Positions 1 through 11,639 of a stretch of DNA of 64,000 nt are shown piece by piece; the first letter of the stretch is position 1, and every line of letters starts with the position of its first letter. The notes below the pieces were generated by a model that was not told where the DNA came from, did no database searches, and was given only the letters and a program-made list of their open reading frames with translations. Source of the DNA: Pratylenchus scribneri (Eukaryota; Nematoda; Chromadorea; Rhabditida; Pratylenchidae); assembly GCA_030063045.1 (NCBI GenBank), contig JAQSEB010000157.1, positions 473,898-537,897 of the forward strand, written 5' to 3'. A program made the translations under genes and the position numbers.

Positions 1-207
1 AAAAATTTTCATATAAATTTTTAAAATTTTTATTTTTGAATAAAATTGATCTTGAATAAATTTATTTAAAGACATAATTATCATTCATCATTATAAGAGT
101 TTTCTTTTGGGAATGTTTCGTATTTTTTGGTCCATTTTTTATTGTTGTGATTTGTGAAAATAAAATATTTTTAAATTATTCCAATACAAATTTCCAACAT
201 TTTTTAG

Positions 208-741
208 CTCTTCAAATGGTCCAAAATATCACATTCACAATTTTGCCGAATATGACATCGGTGGTGATCAGCTGGGACACACAGGATGGACCGGCACTCG
301 AAATTGACATGGAGTAAGCATTTAAAATTAAAATTTTTGTTTGGGACAATTTATATATTTTTTTCAGCATTTTTAAAAATTCGGATCGACGGGTGCGGGC
401 GGGATGGAAAAAGAATGTGAAGTATGTGCTTTTTTATGTTCAAAATCGTGCATTTTCCTCCATTTTTAAGATCGCCAGTCTCATTCGATCAACTTTCACC
501 GGCCACCCATTACACATTGTTCATCAAAGTGACCGAAGGTCAAAATGAACAACCATTCTTCTTCAAGGAAAATTTTGTCACATCGGATGGACTGCCCGAA
601 CCGCCGCCGGTGTTGGAGGAATTGAACGATGATGGTATGAGCGCGGTGGAATTGTTTTTCATCTGCCTCTTCCTTTTGCTTTTTTTGCTGCTCAGCGTCA
701 GCACGGTTGCCTATTTATATCGAAGTGTGATTCGAAACTGA
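208..741 (+). CDS. 3' end of a fibronectin type III / single-pass membrane protein (partial)
   Basis: Three exons (208-313, 368-421, 471-741) join in frame through GTAAGC and GTATGT donors and U-rich AG acceptors; the 5' part lies outside the window. The peptide shows a fibronectin type III pattern: VVISWDT (B/C strand tryptophan), then LSPATHYTLFIKV (the conserved L-x-P-x-T-x-Y motif of the F strand). A Pro/Glu linker follows, then a strongly hydrophobic segment (about AVELFFICLFLLLFLLLSVS), and the protein ends only a few residues later in YLYRSVIRN. This predicts a type I surface protein with extracellular FN3 and a very short cytoplasmic tail. The family cannot be fixed from one domain; an adhesion or receptor-like protein is likely. 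No kinase or phosphatase domain follows. Confidence 0.7.
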
Positions 742-1532
742 AAGAATTATGATGATTATGGAATTGACTATGGAGGAATGCAAATTTAAAGAGATTATGA
801 AAGTTATTAAAAAATTACAATTGTTAAAAAAATTTCTCGAAATGTTGATATAATTCTGTCATATTTTTCAAGGAATAAATTATTTTTTTGGGAATTTAAT
901 GTGTTTTTTTTATCAATATTAGTTTAAAATACTCAAAATCCCATCAAAATGTGTTTGATTAAAAACATTCGAAATTATTTCCATTCATTTTTAAAATTCT
1001 GTAAAAAATTCTTGCACTTAACAAAATTGATTGAATATTCTCTAATAGAAAAATCGAAAATCTAACGAAAGCCCTAAATGTCCTCTGAAAGTGGATTTGA
1101 AAATTAAAAAGAGTTTTTTCATTTAATTCAATCATCTCACCTGATTTTTAATTGATTTTTGAATATGATCACCCTTCTAATCATATCCTCAAGGAAAATA
1201 AAATCATCAGTGGGTACTTGTTTTTTTGAATTTTTATTTCTATTATATTCTCAAACATGAATTAGAGAAATTAATAATAAAATGAACTTTATCAGATTAA
1301 TTGTAATTTATTGGAAAAAGATAAATTATTATTATTATTATTTTATTTTTTTCTCTTTAAATTTAGTCAAGGGAATTTTAAATGCATTTAAAAAAATAAT
1401 TATTCAATCAACATTTTATTTCCTTTTCACTCCTGAAATTTTTATTATTTATAATTTATTTAAAATAAGTTTCCTTTTTTAGAATTTTAAAACTTTTTTG
1501 ACCATTAAAATTTTTGAATTTTTATTAAAGAT
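742..1532. other. AT-rich intergenic DNA
   Basis: Very AT-rich sequence after the FN3 gene's stop. It contains an AATAAA-like signal near 875. The one reading frame here (1282-1482) is Phe/Ile/Asn/Tyr-rich low complexity, as expected from AT bias, so I do not call it a gene. Confidence 0.6.
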
Positions 1533-2006
1533 CAGTGCTGCGCGTCAGCTATTTTGAGCCCCAGCCCCGGCCCCGGGCCCCGGCTTTTCAGAATTCTGGC
1601 CCCGGCCCCAGCCCCGGGGCTGCCCCGGGGCCGGCCCCGGACTAATAGCGAAAAAAATTTTTTTGGCTTCAAAATTTTGAAAAATTTTTTTAAATCAAAC
1701 AAATTTTGTAAAAATTATTAAATTATTTAATGTATTTTTAATTTTTAGCTATCTATCCTCGAAATATAACTATATTTCCATTATTTCAATTTCAAAAAAT
1801 ATAATTTAACCCTTCAAAATCAAATTAATGACCATAATTTTCGTTAAACTCGGGGCCGGCCCCGGGGCTGGCCCCGACACTCAAAAAGTCGGCCCCAGCC
1901 CCGGCCCCGAGCCCCGGGTTTTTAGGATTTCAGCCCCGGCCCCAGCCCCAGCCCCGCGGCCCCGGTGCTGGCCCTGGAGCCGGGGCCCGGGGCCCGCGCA
2001 GCACTG
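1533..2006. mobile_element. Non-autonomous hAT-type element (GC-rich MITE)
   Basis: The ends are perfect inverted repeats (CAGTGCTGCGCG at the left, CGCGCAGCACTG at the right), flanked on both sides by the same 8 bp, TTAAAGAT (1525-1532 and 2007-2014). An 8-bp target duplication and CAG-type termini are typical of the hAT superfamily. The interior carries GC-rich runs of the GCCCCGGCCCC type around an AT-rich centre and has no transposase. The high GC content stands out against the flanks. Confidence 0.88.
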
Positions 2007-2156
2007 TTAAAGATAACATTTTATTTCCATAAATTTTCCCTCTTCAAAAAGGGGCTAATCGCTCTTCAATTTTCTTCACTTTTATTTCAATTTTCAAACC
2101 AATTCCACAATCTTCAAATTCAATCAATTTTATTAAATACCTAAATAAAATAAATA

Positions 2157-3677
2157 ATGCGAGTCGCAATTTTGGCATTGGCATTTGCATTGAATTGTAT
2201 TTTGCTTTCATGTGCGCCTTCTGCCGCTAAAATTAAGATTGAAGTGGATAAGGTTGAGAACCGTAAATTTTTGGTTCTTTTACAATGTGGGTGGACGTTT
2301 TAGTGCCGGCCGTTTTGACGACTCATATCTCAGCAATAAAGAGACCATTGATTCAATCTTGGTATCATTGGATAGAGCTATTCAAGCTTTATTAAATGAT
2401 ATATAGCAATATGTGAATAGTGGCATAGCCACTTAATTACAATCTTCTAAATGAAATACGACTCTTATTCACTTTTTCCACTTTATGTCATTAAATTTTG
2501 ATTAATCAAAAAATTTTATGCACTATTCAATAGAGCTTGAATAGCTCTATCCACTGATACCAAGTATGCATCAAACGGTTTCTTCTTTACTGAGTTATGA
2601 GTCGCCAAAGTCGCTGTCACTGAAACGGTCGGCTCTAAACCAATGTTGTCCAAACGTCCTCGTCATTCGTCTCGTCCTCGTCCTCGTCTCGTCTCAAAAA
2701 AAAGACGAAAAGACGAGACGAATGACAAGGGGTTGAAAAAGGCCAAGACGAGGACGAGACGAATGACGAAAAAATGATCAAAATGACGAGAAAATGACGA
2801 AAAATGAGACGAAATGACGAGACGAATGACGAGGGTTAAAAAAAGCCAAGACGAGAGACGAGACGAATGACGAGGGGTAAAAAAGGCCAAGACGAGAGAC
2901 GAGACGAATGACGAGGGGTAAAAAAGGCCAAGACGAGAGACGAGACGAATGACGAGGGGTAAAAAAGGCCAAGACGAGAGACGAGACGAATGACGAGGGG
3001 TAAAAAAGGTCGAGACGATTGACGAGACGAATGACGAGAAATTTAACATTTGGACAACACTGCTCTAAACTGACCCCCACCGCTTTTACAGTTCCTGCGT
3101 CCGATCAATAATTATGATCCAATAAATTATTATTAGCCCCATAAAAAAGTTATGCATCCCATAATATTTTATGCCTCCAGTAATATTTTTATGCGTCCAT
3201 AAATCTAACCCAAATCCTCCTACTCTAAACTAAACCCATCCGAGCCCTTCCTTATCCCTATTCTGCACCTAGCCTACTAGAATAAGCAAGGGTGGATTAG
3301 ATTTAATGTAGGCCAAAATAAGTTTTAAAGAAGGATAGGATTAAGGCAAAATAGAATTTACTTTTTAATAGGACTCATAAAAATATTATTGGATACATAC
3401 ATATTTTTAGGACGCTTAAAAATATTGTGGGACGCAAAATTTTTCATAGGACTCATAATTATTGATTGGAATCATAATTGTTGATTGGACGCAGGAATTG
3501 TAAAAGAAATTGTTTTAGTTCAAATTGTCACAATTTGGGAGGCCCGATAGTCAAACATGTTCTGGCAACTATTGCTTCGATGATATTTGTGTGAAAATGT
3601 ACGATGCGAATGCATCGAATAAATTGCGGGAAATGGCGCTTAAAAATATAATTCATCTTTATTTAATGATTTTTTAA
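2157..3677 (+). CDS. Small secreted Cys-containing protein (84 aa, two exons)
   Basis: Exon 1 (2157-2252) starts at an ATG and encodes a clear signal peptide, MRVAILALAFALNCILLSCA, followed by a short basic stretch; it ends in phase 0 before a GTTGAG donor. The next good acceptor (TTGTTTTAG) opens exon 2 (3519-3677) in phase 0: a Cys-containing tail with the cluster TCSGNYCFDDIC and a TAA stop. The mature protein would be about 64 residues with three clustered cysteines. No family is recognised. The roughly 1.27-kb intron is almost wholly transposon DNA (a foldback element with a nested hAT, then a second foldback). Exon 1 is convincing; the join to exon 2 is inferred from phase and splice sites. 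A further 3' exon is possible. Confidence 0.5.
2285..3083. mobile_element. Foldback element interrupted by a nested hAT element
   Basis: The left arm (about 2285-2400) and right arm (about 2530-2640 plus 3063-3083) are inverted copies. They share the GACGACTCATA / TATGAGTCGCC region and a GATAGAGCTATTCAAGC stem. The right arm is split by the nested element at 2641-3062, and its last bases resume after it. A better preserved relative lies at 10225-10690. No coding capacity. Confidence 0.7.
2641..3062. mobile_element. Nested hAT-type element made of a 41-bp tandem repeat
   Basis: The termini CAATGTTGTCCAAA and TTTGGACAACACTG are inverted repeats, and the same 8 bp, CTCTAAAC, lies on each side (2633-2640 and 3063-3070). 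The interior is a tandem array with a 41-bp period (about 5 clear copies between 2820 and 3040) built on GACGAGACGAATGACGAG. The two predicted minus-strand reading frames across it are repeat artefacts. Confidence 0.85.
3084..3508. mobile_element. Foldback (palindromic) element in the intron of the secreted gene
   Basis: The first 60-70 bp (TTTTACAGTTCCTGCGTCC...) recur inverted at the end (...GGACGCAGGAATTGTAAAA), with ATAATTATGA and AATATTTTTATG-type repeats carried on both arms. The right end stops about 9 bp before the splice acceptor at 3517-3518. There is no ORF, and I saw no convincing target duplication. Confidence 0.65.
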
Positions 3678-3929
3678 CAACAGCAGAGTGGAAAGGCAGC
3701 AATTTAGAGGGCTTTGGCATTAGTCGTTCGACTAAAAGTAGTTAGTTTTTATTTAAACTCGGCTTTTTCTAATAGAGTGAGGAATTTGTAATCAGAAAAT
3801 TTTGGATTCTTAGCATGAATTTTACCTTATTTTGGTGTAAATTTGACATTCTTGGTAGGGTAATGCCAAACATTTAACAAATGTGAACAATTTCCATGCT
3901 AAATGTATGCATTGGGCTTACCAACAATT

Positions 3930-4325
3930 CGCATAAATGCAGTACGACATTTTCGGACTCGACACTTGCGGAAAAAACGGTCTAGTGCCGATGGAAACAA
4001 AGCTGCGATGGCATTGTTTATAGTATTTTATTATATTAGACATCAAATTAACTACAATATTATACCCAATCATTTGACAATGTTGAATATTCACGAGTTA
4101 TGGGCTAAAAACTGCCAGAGAAAAAATTGAAATTAAATCAACAGTTTTTTGGTCACGATGATAATTCAACATTGGCCAATATTTTTGATGTCATTTTGTA
4201 GCTTAATTTTATGCCTAATAAAATGGTATAAACAATGTCACAGCAATTTTGTTGCCACCGGCATCCGGCACTAGATATTTTTGTCCGCAATTTTCTCTTC
4301 CGCAAATGTCGTTAACAGGGGCATA
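3930..4325. mobile_element. Degenerate foldback element (same family as 61034-61377)
   Basis: The left part has CGACACTTGCGG, then GCATTGTTTATAGTATTTTATTA and a GACATCAAATTA stretch. The right part repeats these inverted (TTTGATGTCATTTTGTAGC, TATAAACAATGTC, then CCGCAAATGTCG). The same order of blocks is found at 61034-61377 with better preservation. The short reading frame here is a by-product. Confidence 0.55.
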
Positions 4326-4379
4326 AATTCGGTAAAATTGAAGTCAAATTCAGGCTTAATGTTGTAAATACTCAAAGAA

Positions 4380-5224
4380 ATACTTTTTTACTTTAATATT
4401 AAGCAAGCATAATTTTTTCCGATTTTATAGATTGCTATATTCAGAATATGGAAATAAATAAGGCATTGAAATTATTAATTGGTTCTGGTTATAAAATTAC
4501 AGGTAAATGAATTAAATACATTTTTACGCAAATTATATTTTTATTTATTATAGGTTCTTCAGTCGACGATACACTAAATCATCTGACAAGTTGGATTTTG
4601 ATGAGAGCATGAATTATGCAGAGAATGAAAATCAAATGAAGAAAAGAAAGAATAAAAAATGTGTTTAAAATCTTATAAAAGTGGCTATATTATTTTTATA
4701 TTTTATTGTACTTTAAAGCAAATTCTAAAATAAATGATATTTCCTCAAAAATTCCGATTACGATGTATTCCATTCAAAGAGATACATTAGAAAATAATAA
4801 GAAATTTTGATAAATAATTTTTTATAAATTTATGCCAAATAAAAAACACCATAAATATAAATTAAATAAAATTTATATAAAATTGCTGAGTATTAGATTT
4901 CAATTTTACACAGAATAAAAATCAATAGACTATAAATTTTAGATGTATTTTTAATGAAATTGATTATACATTTCAAACCATAGACTTTTACAAAATGGAT
5001 AACATGATTGTGAAAAAATTGTAATAATATTAAAACATAATTCTTGAATTTAAAAATAGGAAAAATATACTGTAAATTTTCTTTACCATATGATGAGATA
5101 GAAATTAACCATGAATAACAATTTTGGTACTTCTCTGGGGAGGGGCAAACTTTCAACATTTACCCTAAAATTCATTTTTTTGCCTCTACTGATATTTAGG
5201 GATTGAAAAAATAAACGAGAATGA
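4380..5224. other. AT-rich DNA with a possible small exon remnant
   Basis: Mostly AT-rich, with no confident gene. At about 4555-4668 (+), after a TTATTATAG acceptor, there is a charged stretch read as SRRYTKSSDKLDFDESMNYA and onwards to a TAA. It looks exon-like, but the upstream exon candidate (about 4429-4501) does not join in the same phase, so I leave it unassigned. Confidence 0.35.
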
Positions 5225-5600
5225 ATTCTAAACCTTTAATGTCTAATCTAATCCTACCCCTAAAAATCCATCAGACCTACCAAAATTAACTCATTATCAT
5301 TAGGGATCTTGGCAAACCTTATTTAAGATTAAGGGTAGCGGTAATGATAGGTTTTGGGTAAGACCGGTAGGGTATTAGAGATAAGGTAGGAATAGATTAG
5401 GGGTAGATAAGCCTTTAATGTCTAACCTAATCCTACCCCTAAAATCCATCAGACCTACCAAAATTAACTCATTATCATTAGGGATCTTGGCAAACCTTAT
5501 TTAAGGTTTAGGGTAGCGGTAATGATAGGTTTTGGGTAAGACCGAAGGGTATTAGAGATAAGGTAGGGATAGATTAGGGATAGATATGGTTTAGGAGGGT
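5225..5600. repeat. Tandem duplication, two copies of about 182 bp
   Basis: A block beginning CTTTAATGTCTAA and running through TCATTATCATTAGGGATCTT is present twice in direct orientation, starting near 5234 and 5414, with only a few differences. Within each copy the sequence is partly self-complementary (ATCCTACCCCTAAA against GATTAGGGGTAGAT). Confidence 0.75.
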
Positions 5601-5668
5601 AGGATAAAATTTGTTTATAGGGTGGTGCCCCCCCTTGTTAATAGAAAATTACCAAAATTTTAACCAAA

Positions 5669-8600
5669 TCATTTAAATGTCAAAGCTTTCTTCACATTTT
5701 CTTCATATTCTTTCCAATATTCATTTGCCAAATTTTTCAAATTTTCCTCGGGTAAATTTGATTTCACATAATCATTTATTTCCTTTTCGAATTTCTTCTC
5801 TTCATTACCGTTAAGAAATGCATTCATTTCTTTAATTTTGTGGAATTTATTCAACTGTTCATAAAATGTCCGCATTCGGAAGGCATCGATGACCACTTGA
5901 ACGCGAATATCTTCGCTTCCAATACTTTCTTCACCTTCATCCATTAATAATGTGTTCCCAGTCAACTCCATAGGATCCATTAAGTCGGTGTTAATTTTAA
6001 ATTTTCGTATCAATTCCCTCTTCAGATGACTCATTTGCCCGGATTCATCATTTTTTGCCAAACGATGAATAAATTCCATGGATTTCTGTGCCAAATGCCA
6101 CATTGCAGCCATTCTTCTATCCTCATAATCCCATTCAAATATTCCAAACAGTAATGTTAGCATCATGGATGTGAGTCGGTGCAATGCAACACAATCAAAT
6201 ATTTCTGCATAGCTCTATAATTGAATTTAAGTGGAAATTACAAATTTACATATTTTAATAATGGGAAAATATTATTTTACGCAAAAAATAATTAAGCACA
6301 ATTTTTTTCGTGTTGAAAAATAATATATTTTTAATGCCATATAACTTGGCCATAACTACGTATTAGGACTCAAGGTTTGATTCAGGGCAGGTTCGGATTA
6401 GAGGCTAAAGGCTGGGGGTTAGGGAATTCTAAAGAAGTTTGATTTGGCAAAGTTATTTTGCCTCAAAAAATGATTATTTTTTTAACACGAAATATTTGTG
6501 TAAAATTATATAATTTTTTTTTGTATAAATTACATAATATTAGACTCCATTTTAATAAATAATGAAATAAATTTTTATAATATTTAGTAGGATGCATTAT
6601 AATTTTCTATGATCTATTGTAGACCATATTTTGCAATTTATTGAAATAATTTATTTACAAATATTTATTTAAAATTGATAAAATATGAAAATTATCCATT
6701 GAGTCTAAATTGTTTGATTTTTTGTTGCTAATTAACCACAAAAACGGCATTCTTTCGAAAACTTTTTAGGGTTAAGGTTGGATATACCATTCGATAGGAC
6801 ATGTTAAAAGCTATTATTAGCATTTTAGATCAATTAAATTGGTCAATTGGCCCTTTGAATTATAAGCCAAAAAAAAAGGTCATAGCTCTACATTTTTATG
6901 GTCAAACTTCTAACTCTAGAACCCATGCCACCACTACCATAGCCAGAACCCTAACCTCTAAAAAGTTTTCTAAGAAAAGTCGTTTTTCTGGAAAACTGGT
7001 AACAAAAATCAACTGATTTATTAGACATGAAAATAATTTTTCTATTGGCAAATATATTTTTATTAAATGTATTTGTAATCCAACCTTTTCGAGTTTTGTT
7101 TTTTGAAGATAAATAAATTCTTCGAAGAATTTATTTTTTCCATTGCGAACATTTTCAACAGCTTCATTCCATTTTTTTACAAATTCTTTCAACATATTAT
7201 CAATATGTCCTTTTTCCTCCGTTTTCATCAGTTTTATTCCATCCAAGTTTATTTTCATCATTTTTTTGTTGAGAATTATAAAATTCATTCTGTTCAATAA
7301 TGCATTATATTTTTGCTTGTTGTTAGCATCTTCTTCGTTTGTTGATGACGACTCTCCTTGACCTTGATAATTAAGATTTAAAGATATGCTCAATTTGCGC
7401 CGGGCCAATTAGCAATTAGGCATCGCTTATAATACGTTATAATTCATCAAGTATTGAAGCAATTTTGATAATTTTTGTATTATATTAAAGAGAAGACTTT
7501 TTTATCAAATATTAATTTTTTATATTTTTTAATTAATAGTAAATAATTCAGAATTGATGGAATTCTGTCAAAAAAATATTAAAAATTTTGCAAATCCATA
7601 TTAAAAATAATTTTAAATAAATTTATGGGCATAATTCCATCAAATTTGTATCATATTCCATTTTATAATCAACCGTCTGCTCTTTAATTTTATAGAAAAA
7701 TCATCAAAATTGTTTCACTTATCAGTTTTATTTATGAATTATTATACTATTCCCGATAAATTATTATCATTGCTCATACCTGAAAGTTCTGCTCCTTTTG
7801 GAATTTTGCTTTTGATATTTTTATTAAATTTCTTTTGCAAAGATTCGGCATTCTTGTTCCATGCTTTTTCAATTTGTTTATACTTTTTTCTTGCCGCTTT
7901 ATTTCCTTCTTCTTTTTTGGGTGCCATAAATTGCCTTTGTACGAATTCGGTAAAAAATTTTGCAACTTTCTTTTCATTTTCATCTTTTAATCTTTTTTCA
8001 ATCATTTCAATATAAACTCTGGGTTTATTCAACCAAAGCATCATATTTAGCCATTTGATTTCCGTATTCAATGTTTTGCGAAAATCATATAGATCTTCCA
8101 AAATATTAACATTTGTTTCAGGAAGTACCTTTAAATATTATTTTTTTACACATAAATAAATTACTCCGAATGAGAATGAGACCCTAATCTACAACCAGGA
8201 ACCAGGCTTAATTGAAGCCATTTATAATAATAATGCATCAAGAATTGAAAAAAAAAATTAAATTTTTTTGATATCAAATTAACGAACAGACTTTTGGCTA
8301 TTCATTGATATTAATTTTTACTTAAATTGGTCAAAAATTGATTAAATTTTGCCAGAAAAAAAAAACAAATTAATTCATATTTATTATTGATTAGCAATAT
8401 TTTCATTTGTTTTTGGTCGTTTTTGGTCAAAATTCCATCATTACAAAATACAATTTTAAAAATCTATTTAGAGCGCCAACAATCTGACTCTTAAATTTGA
8501 TAACAAAATCATTAAAATTTATTGAGTCCTTAATTGGTTACAATTACAATTAGGGTTAATTACCCGGGGGCGGGTAATGAAAAAGCGGGTAACGGGTAAT

Positions 8601-11600
8601 ACGGGTAATTGGGGTCCGGGTAATGGGTAGGGTAGGCCAAACTCGAAAAATACCCGCGGGTACTACCCTACCCGTTCCTTGTTAAGACATTTTTTGAAAT
8701 TCGTTTAATAAAATTTTTAAAATTGGCCAAAATAAATATCATAATAAAAAATAATAAAAACTCTTCTTCATCTTCAAATTCTTCTTCACTAAAATCTTTG
8801 CCTTTTGCAACAATTCAGGCTTTGAAATAAACATATTAAATGCTTGTGAACAATTAAATTCAGAATTTTCTTTAATCGAAACAAGGGCATTCACTGTATC
8901 AACTTTAAAACTGTTTCTTTCATCCGTCCAAACATACGTTGGCAAGGAGGGCAGGACAACCACCCATTTTGCGCCTCCCTAAAATTGCCCGCGGCAGCGA
9001 AAAATTTGGTTTTTGTAATGGCCGCGCAGCGAAAAATTAGGTCTAAAAATGGCCCCGATAGAGGAAAATTTAAGCCAAAATTAGGCGCGCAGCGAAAAAT
9101 CAGAGCCAAAATTAGCCATGCAGCGAAAAATTAGAGCCAAAATTAGCCATGCAGCGAAAAATTAGAGCCAAAATTAACCGCGCAGCGAAAAATTAGAGCC
9201 AAATTTAGCCGCGCAGCGAAAAATTAGAGATAAAATTAGCCGCGCAGCGAAAAATTAGAGATAAAATTAGCCACGCAGCGAAAAATTTTTATAATTTCAG
9301 AAAATTGGTCAAAATCAGGCTTTATCAGGCTTTTTCCGAAATCAGGTTTTTGTCAGGCAAAATCCGAAAAATCAGGGAAAACCTGATAAATCAGGCATTC
9401 TGAGAGCCCTGCATAAAAAAATACAATTTTTGTTCCCTAAATGGTGGCTTTAAAAAGGTTACGGGTAGGCGGGTAGTCGGGTAGTCAAGGTGCGGGTAAT
9501 GGGTAATACGGGTAATTGGGGTCCGGGTAACGGGTAGGGTAATTTGCCCAAAATCCTTACGGGTACCCTACCCGACTACCCTACCCGTCAACGGGTAATT
9601 AACCCTAATTACAATAAATGGCGTCAGTCCTTAATTGTTACAATAAATGGCGTCAAATGGGCCCGCCTCAAAGATTGCTTGCCGAAAGCAAAATTGGATC
9701 ATTCCCAATTGACCAATAAAAGCATAACTTACAAAAAAGAGTCAAATACTGATTTTTGGCCCGATTACATTTTAAATTTTTTTGGATTGGACTAATGTAC
9801 CTCTAAATCCCATAAATGATAAAAAAAATCCCAAATCTAGATTTCTGGATTGATCGCTCACCTGTTTCTGATGTCCTCCTCTGCTTTGTGTGTCAGAGGA
9901 ACTAGCAATGTCACCCTGGCTAGAAATTGCTTCAAAATGATTTTTCTTCCCCAAATGTTCAATTTGTGTTTTTATATCTTTGAAGAAATTATCAGCAAAT
10001 ACTTTGCTGAGTTCAGGATCTTTTTGGTTCTCAAATTTCGGTACTCGCTGCTTATTTTCGATTTTTTCCTTCAAAAATTTCATCAAATCTTTTGCCAAAT
10101 GAAAATTTTTTAATCTCTCACTAATTTCGTTCAATTTTACATAGTTTTCTGCTGGCTTTAATTCCTGGAAAAATATTGTTTTATTTGGAACAATGTAATG
10201 TGAAAATATATTCCTTATTAGTCCTAATTACCGGGACTAATGTCTGTTCGAGGCGAGAGTGAGCCTAGCTCTCGTCCCGGGCCTTCGCCGGCGGTCGGTA
10301 ATGTTTGAGCGCCGCACGTTTGAGCGCCAGCGACTTTGACGAGTCATAACTCAGCGAAAAAGAAACCATTTGAGACAATCTTGGTATCATTGGATAGAGC
10401 TAATCAAATTCTATTAAATGACATATAGCAATTTATGAAAAGTTAAATATCCTCTTAATTACAAGCTTCTAAGTAAAAAAAGCCACTTGTATTCAGTTTT
10501 TCGACTTTAAGTCACTTAAATTTTCATTTATCAAAAAAATTTTATCCACTATTCAATAGAGCTTGAATAGCTCTATCCAATGATACCAAGATTGTCTCAA
10601 ATGGTTTCTTCTTTGCTGAGTTATGACTTGTCAAAGTCGCTGGCGCTCAAACGTGCGGCGCTCAAACGTTCTGGCCCGTTCGCCGGGGACCTAAGCCCCC
10701 CTCCCCCAGTGGCCCAAGATTAGTGGATGGAGATTAGGCTATAATCTTCAAATATTTATTTATTCTGCGAAAAATATATGATAAAATATTCATCGTCAAA
10801 GTGGGTAGGAAAAACAAAGCAAAAAAGAAACATTTAGTGGGGAAAGGAGTGCGTTTAAAATGCCAGATTGGGACAAAATTTGATTGATATGATGGTGTCG
10901 GGCCTCAGGCGGGGTGATTGATTATAGGCAGAAAAGTAAGGGTACAGTAGGATGAATAGGAGAATTCCTTTTAGGCATTTTGACATTAACAATTCCAAAC
11001 TCCACAGTAGGAACTTTAATTTTCCACTTTTTTAAAAACATAATTATAATTAAATAATTGATTTTTTAAAATTAAATAATATTTTTTATTCAAAAAAATG
11101 AACAAAACGGGGAAATTAAAATTTATTAAAATATATTTTAAATTTATTATAAAATTTCTCTCTTTTTTCCACTTTTCCCCTCTTCCTAGATCTTTCAGAT
11201 TTTCCAATTTTTGGCAAAAAAATATTTTTAGATAACATTAAATATTCATTCAAGTAATTAAATATGGAAGATAATTCAATCCCCTATATATTTCTATTTT
11301 TTACCCGTGTAGAATTTTATATAATTTTTTTTAAATAAATAATTTATGAGTTATGACCTTCACTTTTTCTTTGATTTTGCCCATTTCTACCCAAATATCC
11401 ATTTTGAGTATGCATTTCTCCAATTTATCTATGTCACTTTGTTCCATTTGTTCCCATCCAACAGCTGTGCTTTGCATCTTCTTTAATAAATCTCTGTGCT
11501 TTACTTCCAAAGATTTGAATTTTTCGATTTGTTCAGAAATGAATTCATTTTCCCCAAAACATTGGCCTATCAATTGGGACCAAATAATAAAGGAATATAA

Positions 11601-11618
11601 ATATGAAAGTTTTCGCAT
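5669..11618 (-). CDS. Secreted helical repeat protein (578 aa, five exons), unrecognised family
   Basis: The exons, read on the minus strand, are 11618-11358, 10164-9862, 8128-7780, 7362-7085 and 6214-5669; all four junctions agree in phase. The product begins with a signal peptide, MRKLSYLYSFIIWSQLIGQC, cleaved near CFGE, and has no other membrane segment. The rest is very rich in Lys, Glu and Asn and predicted largely helical. Each exon holds a loosely similar unit of the form K-x-L-x-F-x-(E/K)-F-(V/I)-x-x-(W/Y), for example EFVKKWNEAVENV and NDYVKSNLPEENLKNLANEY, so the protein is probably an internally repeated helical bundle. I recognise no domain. An exported or effector-like role is inference from the signal peptide only. 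The first donor (GTCATA) is weak. Intron 1 holds a foldback element and intron 2 a hAT element. Confidence 0.7.
6275..6530. mobile_element. Possible AT-rich foldback element in intron 4
   Basis: TTTTTTTCGTGTTGAAAAAT near 6304 is matched inverted by ATTTTTTTAACACGAAATA near 6475, and the neighbouring AT-rich flanks also mirror each other. The rest of this 870-bp intron is plain AT-rich DNA. Confidence 0.35.
8739..8963 (-). pseudogene. hAT transposase C-terminal remnant
   Basis: The translated frame reads VWTDERNSFKVDTVNALVSI followed by KENSEFNCSQAFNMF and a Lys-rich tail. This resembles the C-terminal dimerisation segment of hAT transposases, where an ERNRL-x(4)-V-x-ALV-x-LK pattern is characteristic. 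It lies wholly within an element whose termini and 8-bp duplication are hAT-type, which supports the reading. No catalytic region remains and the frame is cut off on its 5' side by repeat sequence. I assign it to the transposon, not to the host gene around it. Confidence 0.5.
8990..9290. repeat. 31-bp tandem array (CGCAGCGAAAAAT family)
   Basis: About nine copies of a 31-bp unit containing GCCGCGCAGCGAAAAATTAG. It is the reverse complement of the array at 44345-44665 and is degenerate at its left edge. It lies inside the hAT element 8551-9607. Confidence 0.8.
10225..10690. mobile_element. Foldback element in intron 1 of the secreted-protein gene
   Basis: The inverted arms carry GGCGCTCAAACGTGCGGCGC at the right and its complement at the left, then GAGTCATAACTCAGC against GCTGAGTTATGAC, then GGTATCATTGGATAGAGCTA against TAGCTCTATCCAATGATACC. 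The AT-rich loop is near 10470. It is homologous to the element at 2285-3083. There is no ORF. Confidence 0.75.
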
Positions 11619-11639
11619 TTTTATCTAAAATATGCTTAA

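Larger units (their letters stand above)
8551..9607. mobile_element. hAT-superfamily element with transposase remnant
   Basis: The element starts TAGGGTTAATTACCCG and ends GGGTAATTAACCCTA, an inverted pair, and both ends are flanked by the 8-bp duplication ATTACAAT (8543-8550 and 9608-9615). The sub-terminal zones are G-rich or C-rich repeats of GGGTAAT and GGGTAGT. Inside lie a minus-strand fragment resembling the end of a hAT transposase (8739-8963) and an array of a 31-bp CGCAGCG repeat. It sits in intron 2 of the secreted-protein gene. Confidence 0.85.

Noticed and set aside
2663..3080. Two minus-strand frames of 100-128 residues with repeated SRLSSW and FFTPRHSS units
   Set aside because: They are translations of the 41-bp satellite inside a hAT element.
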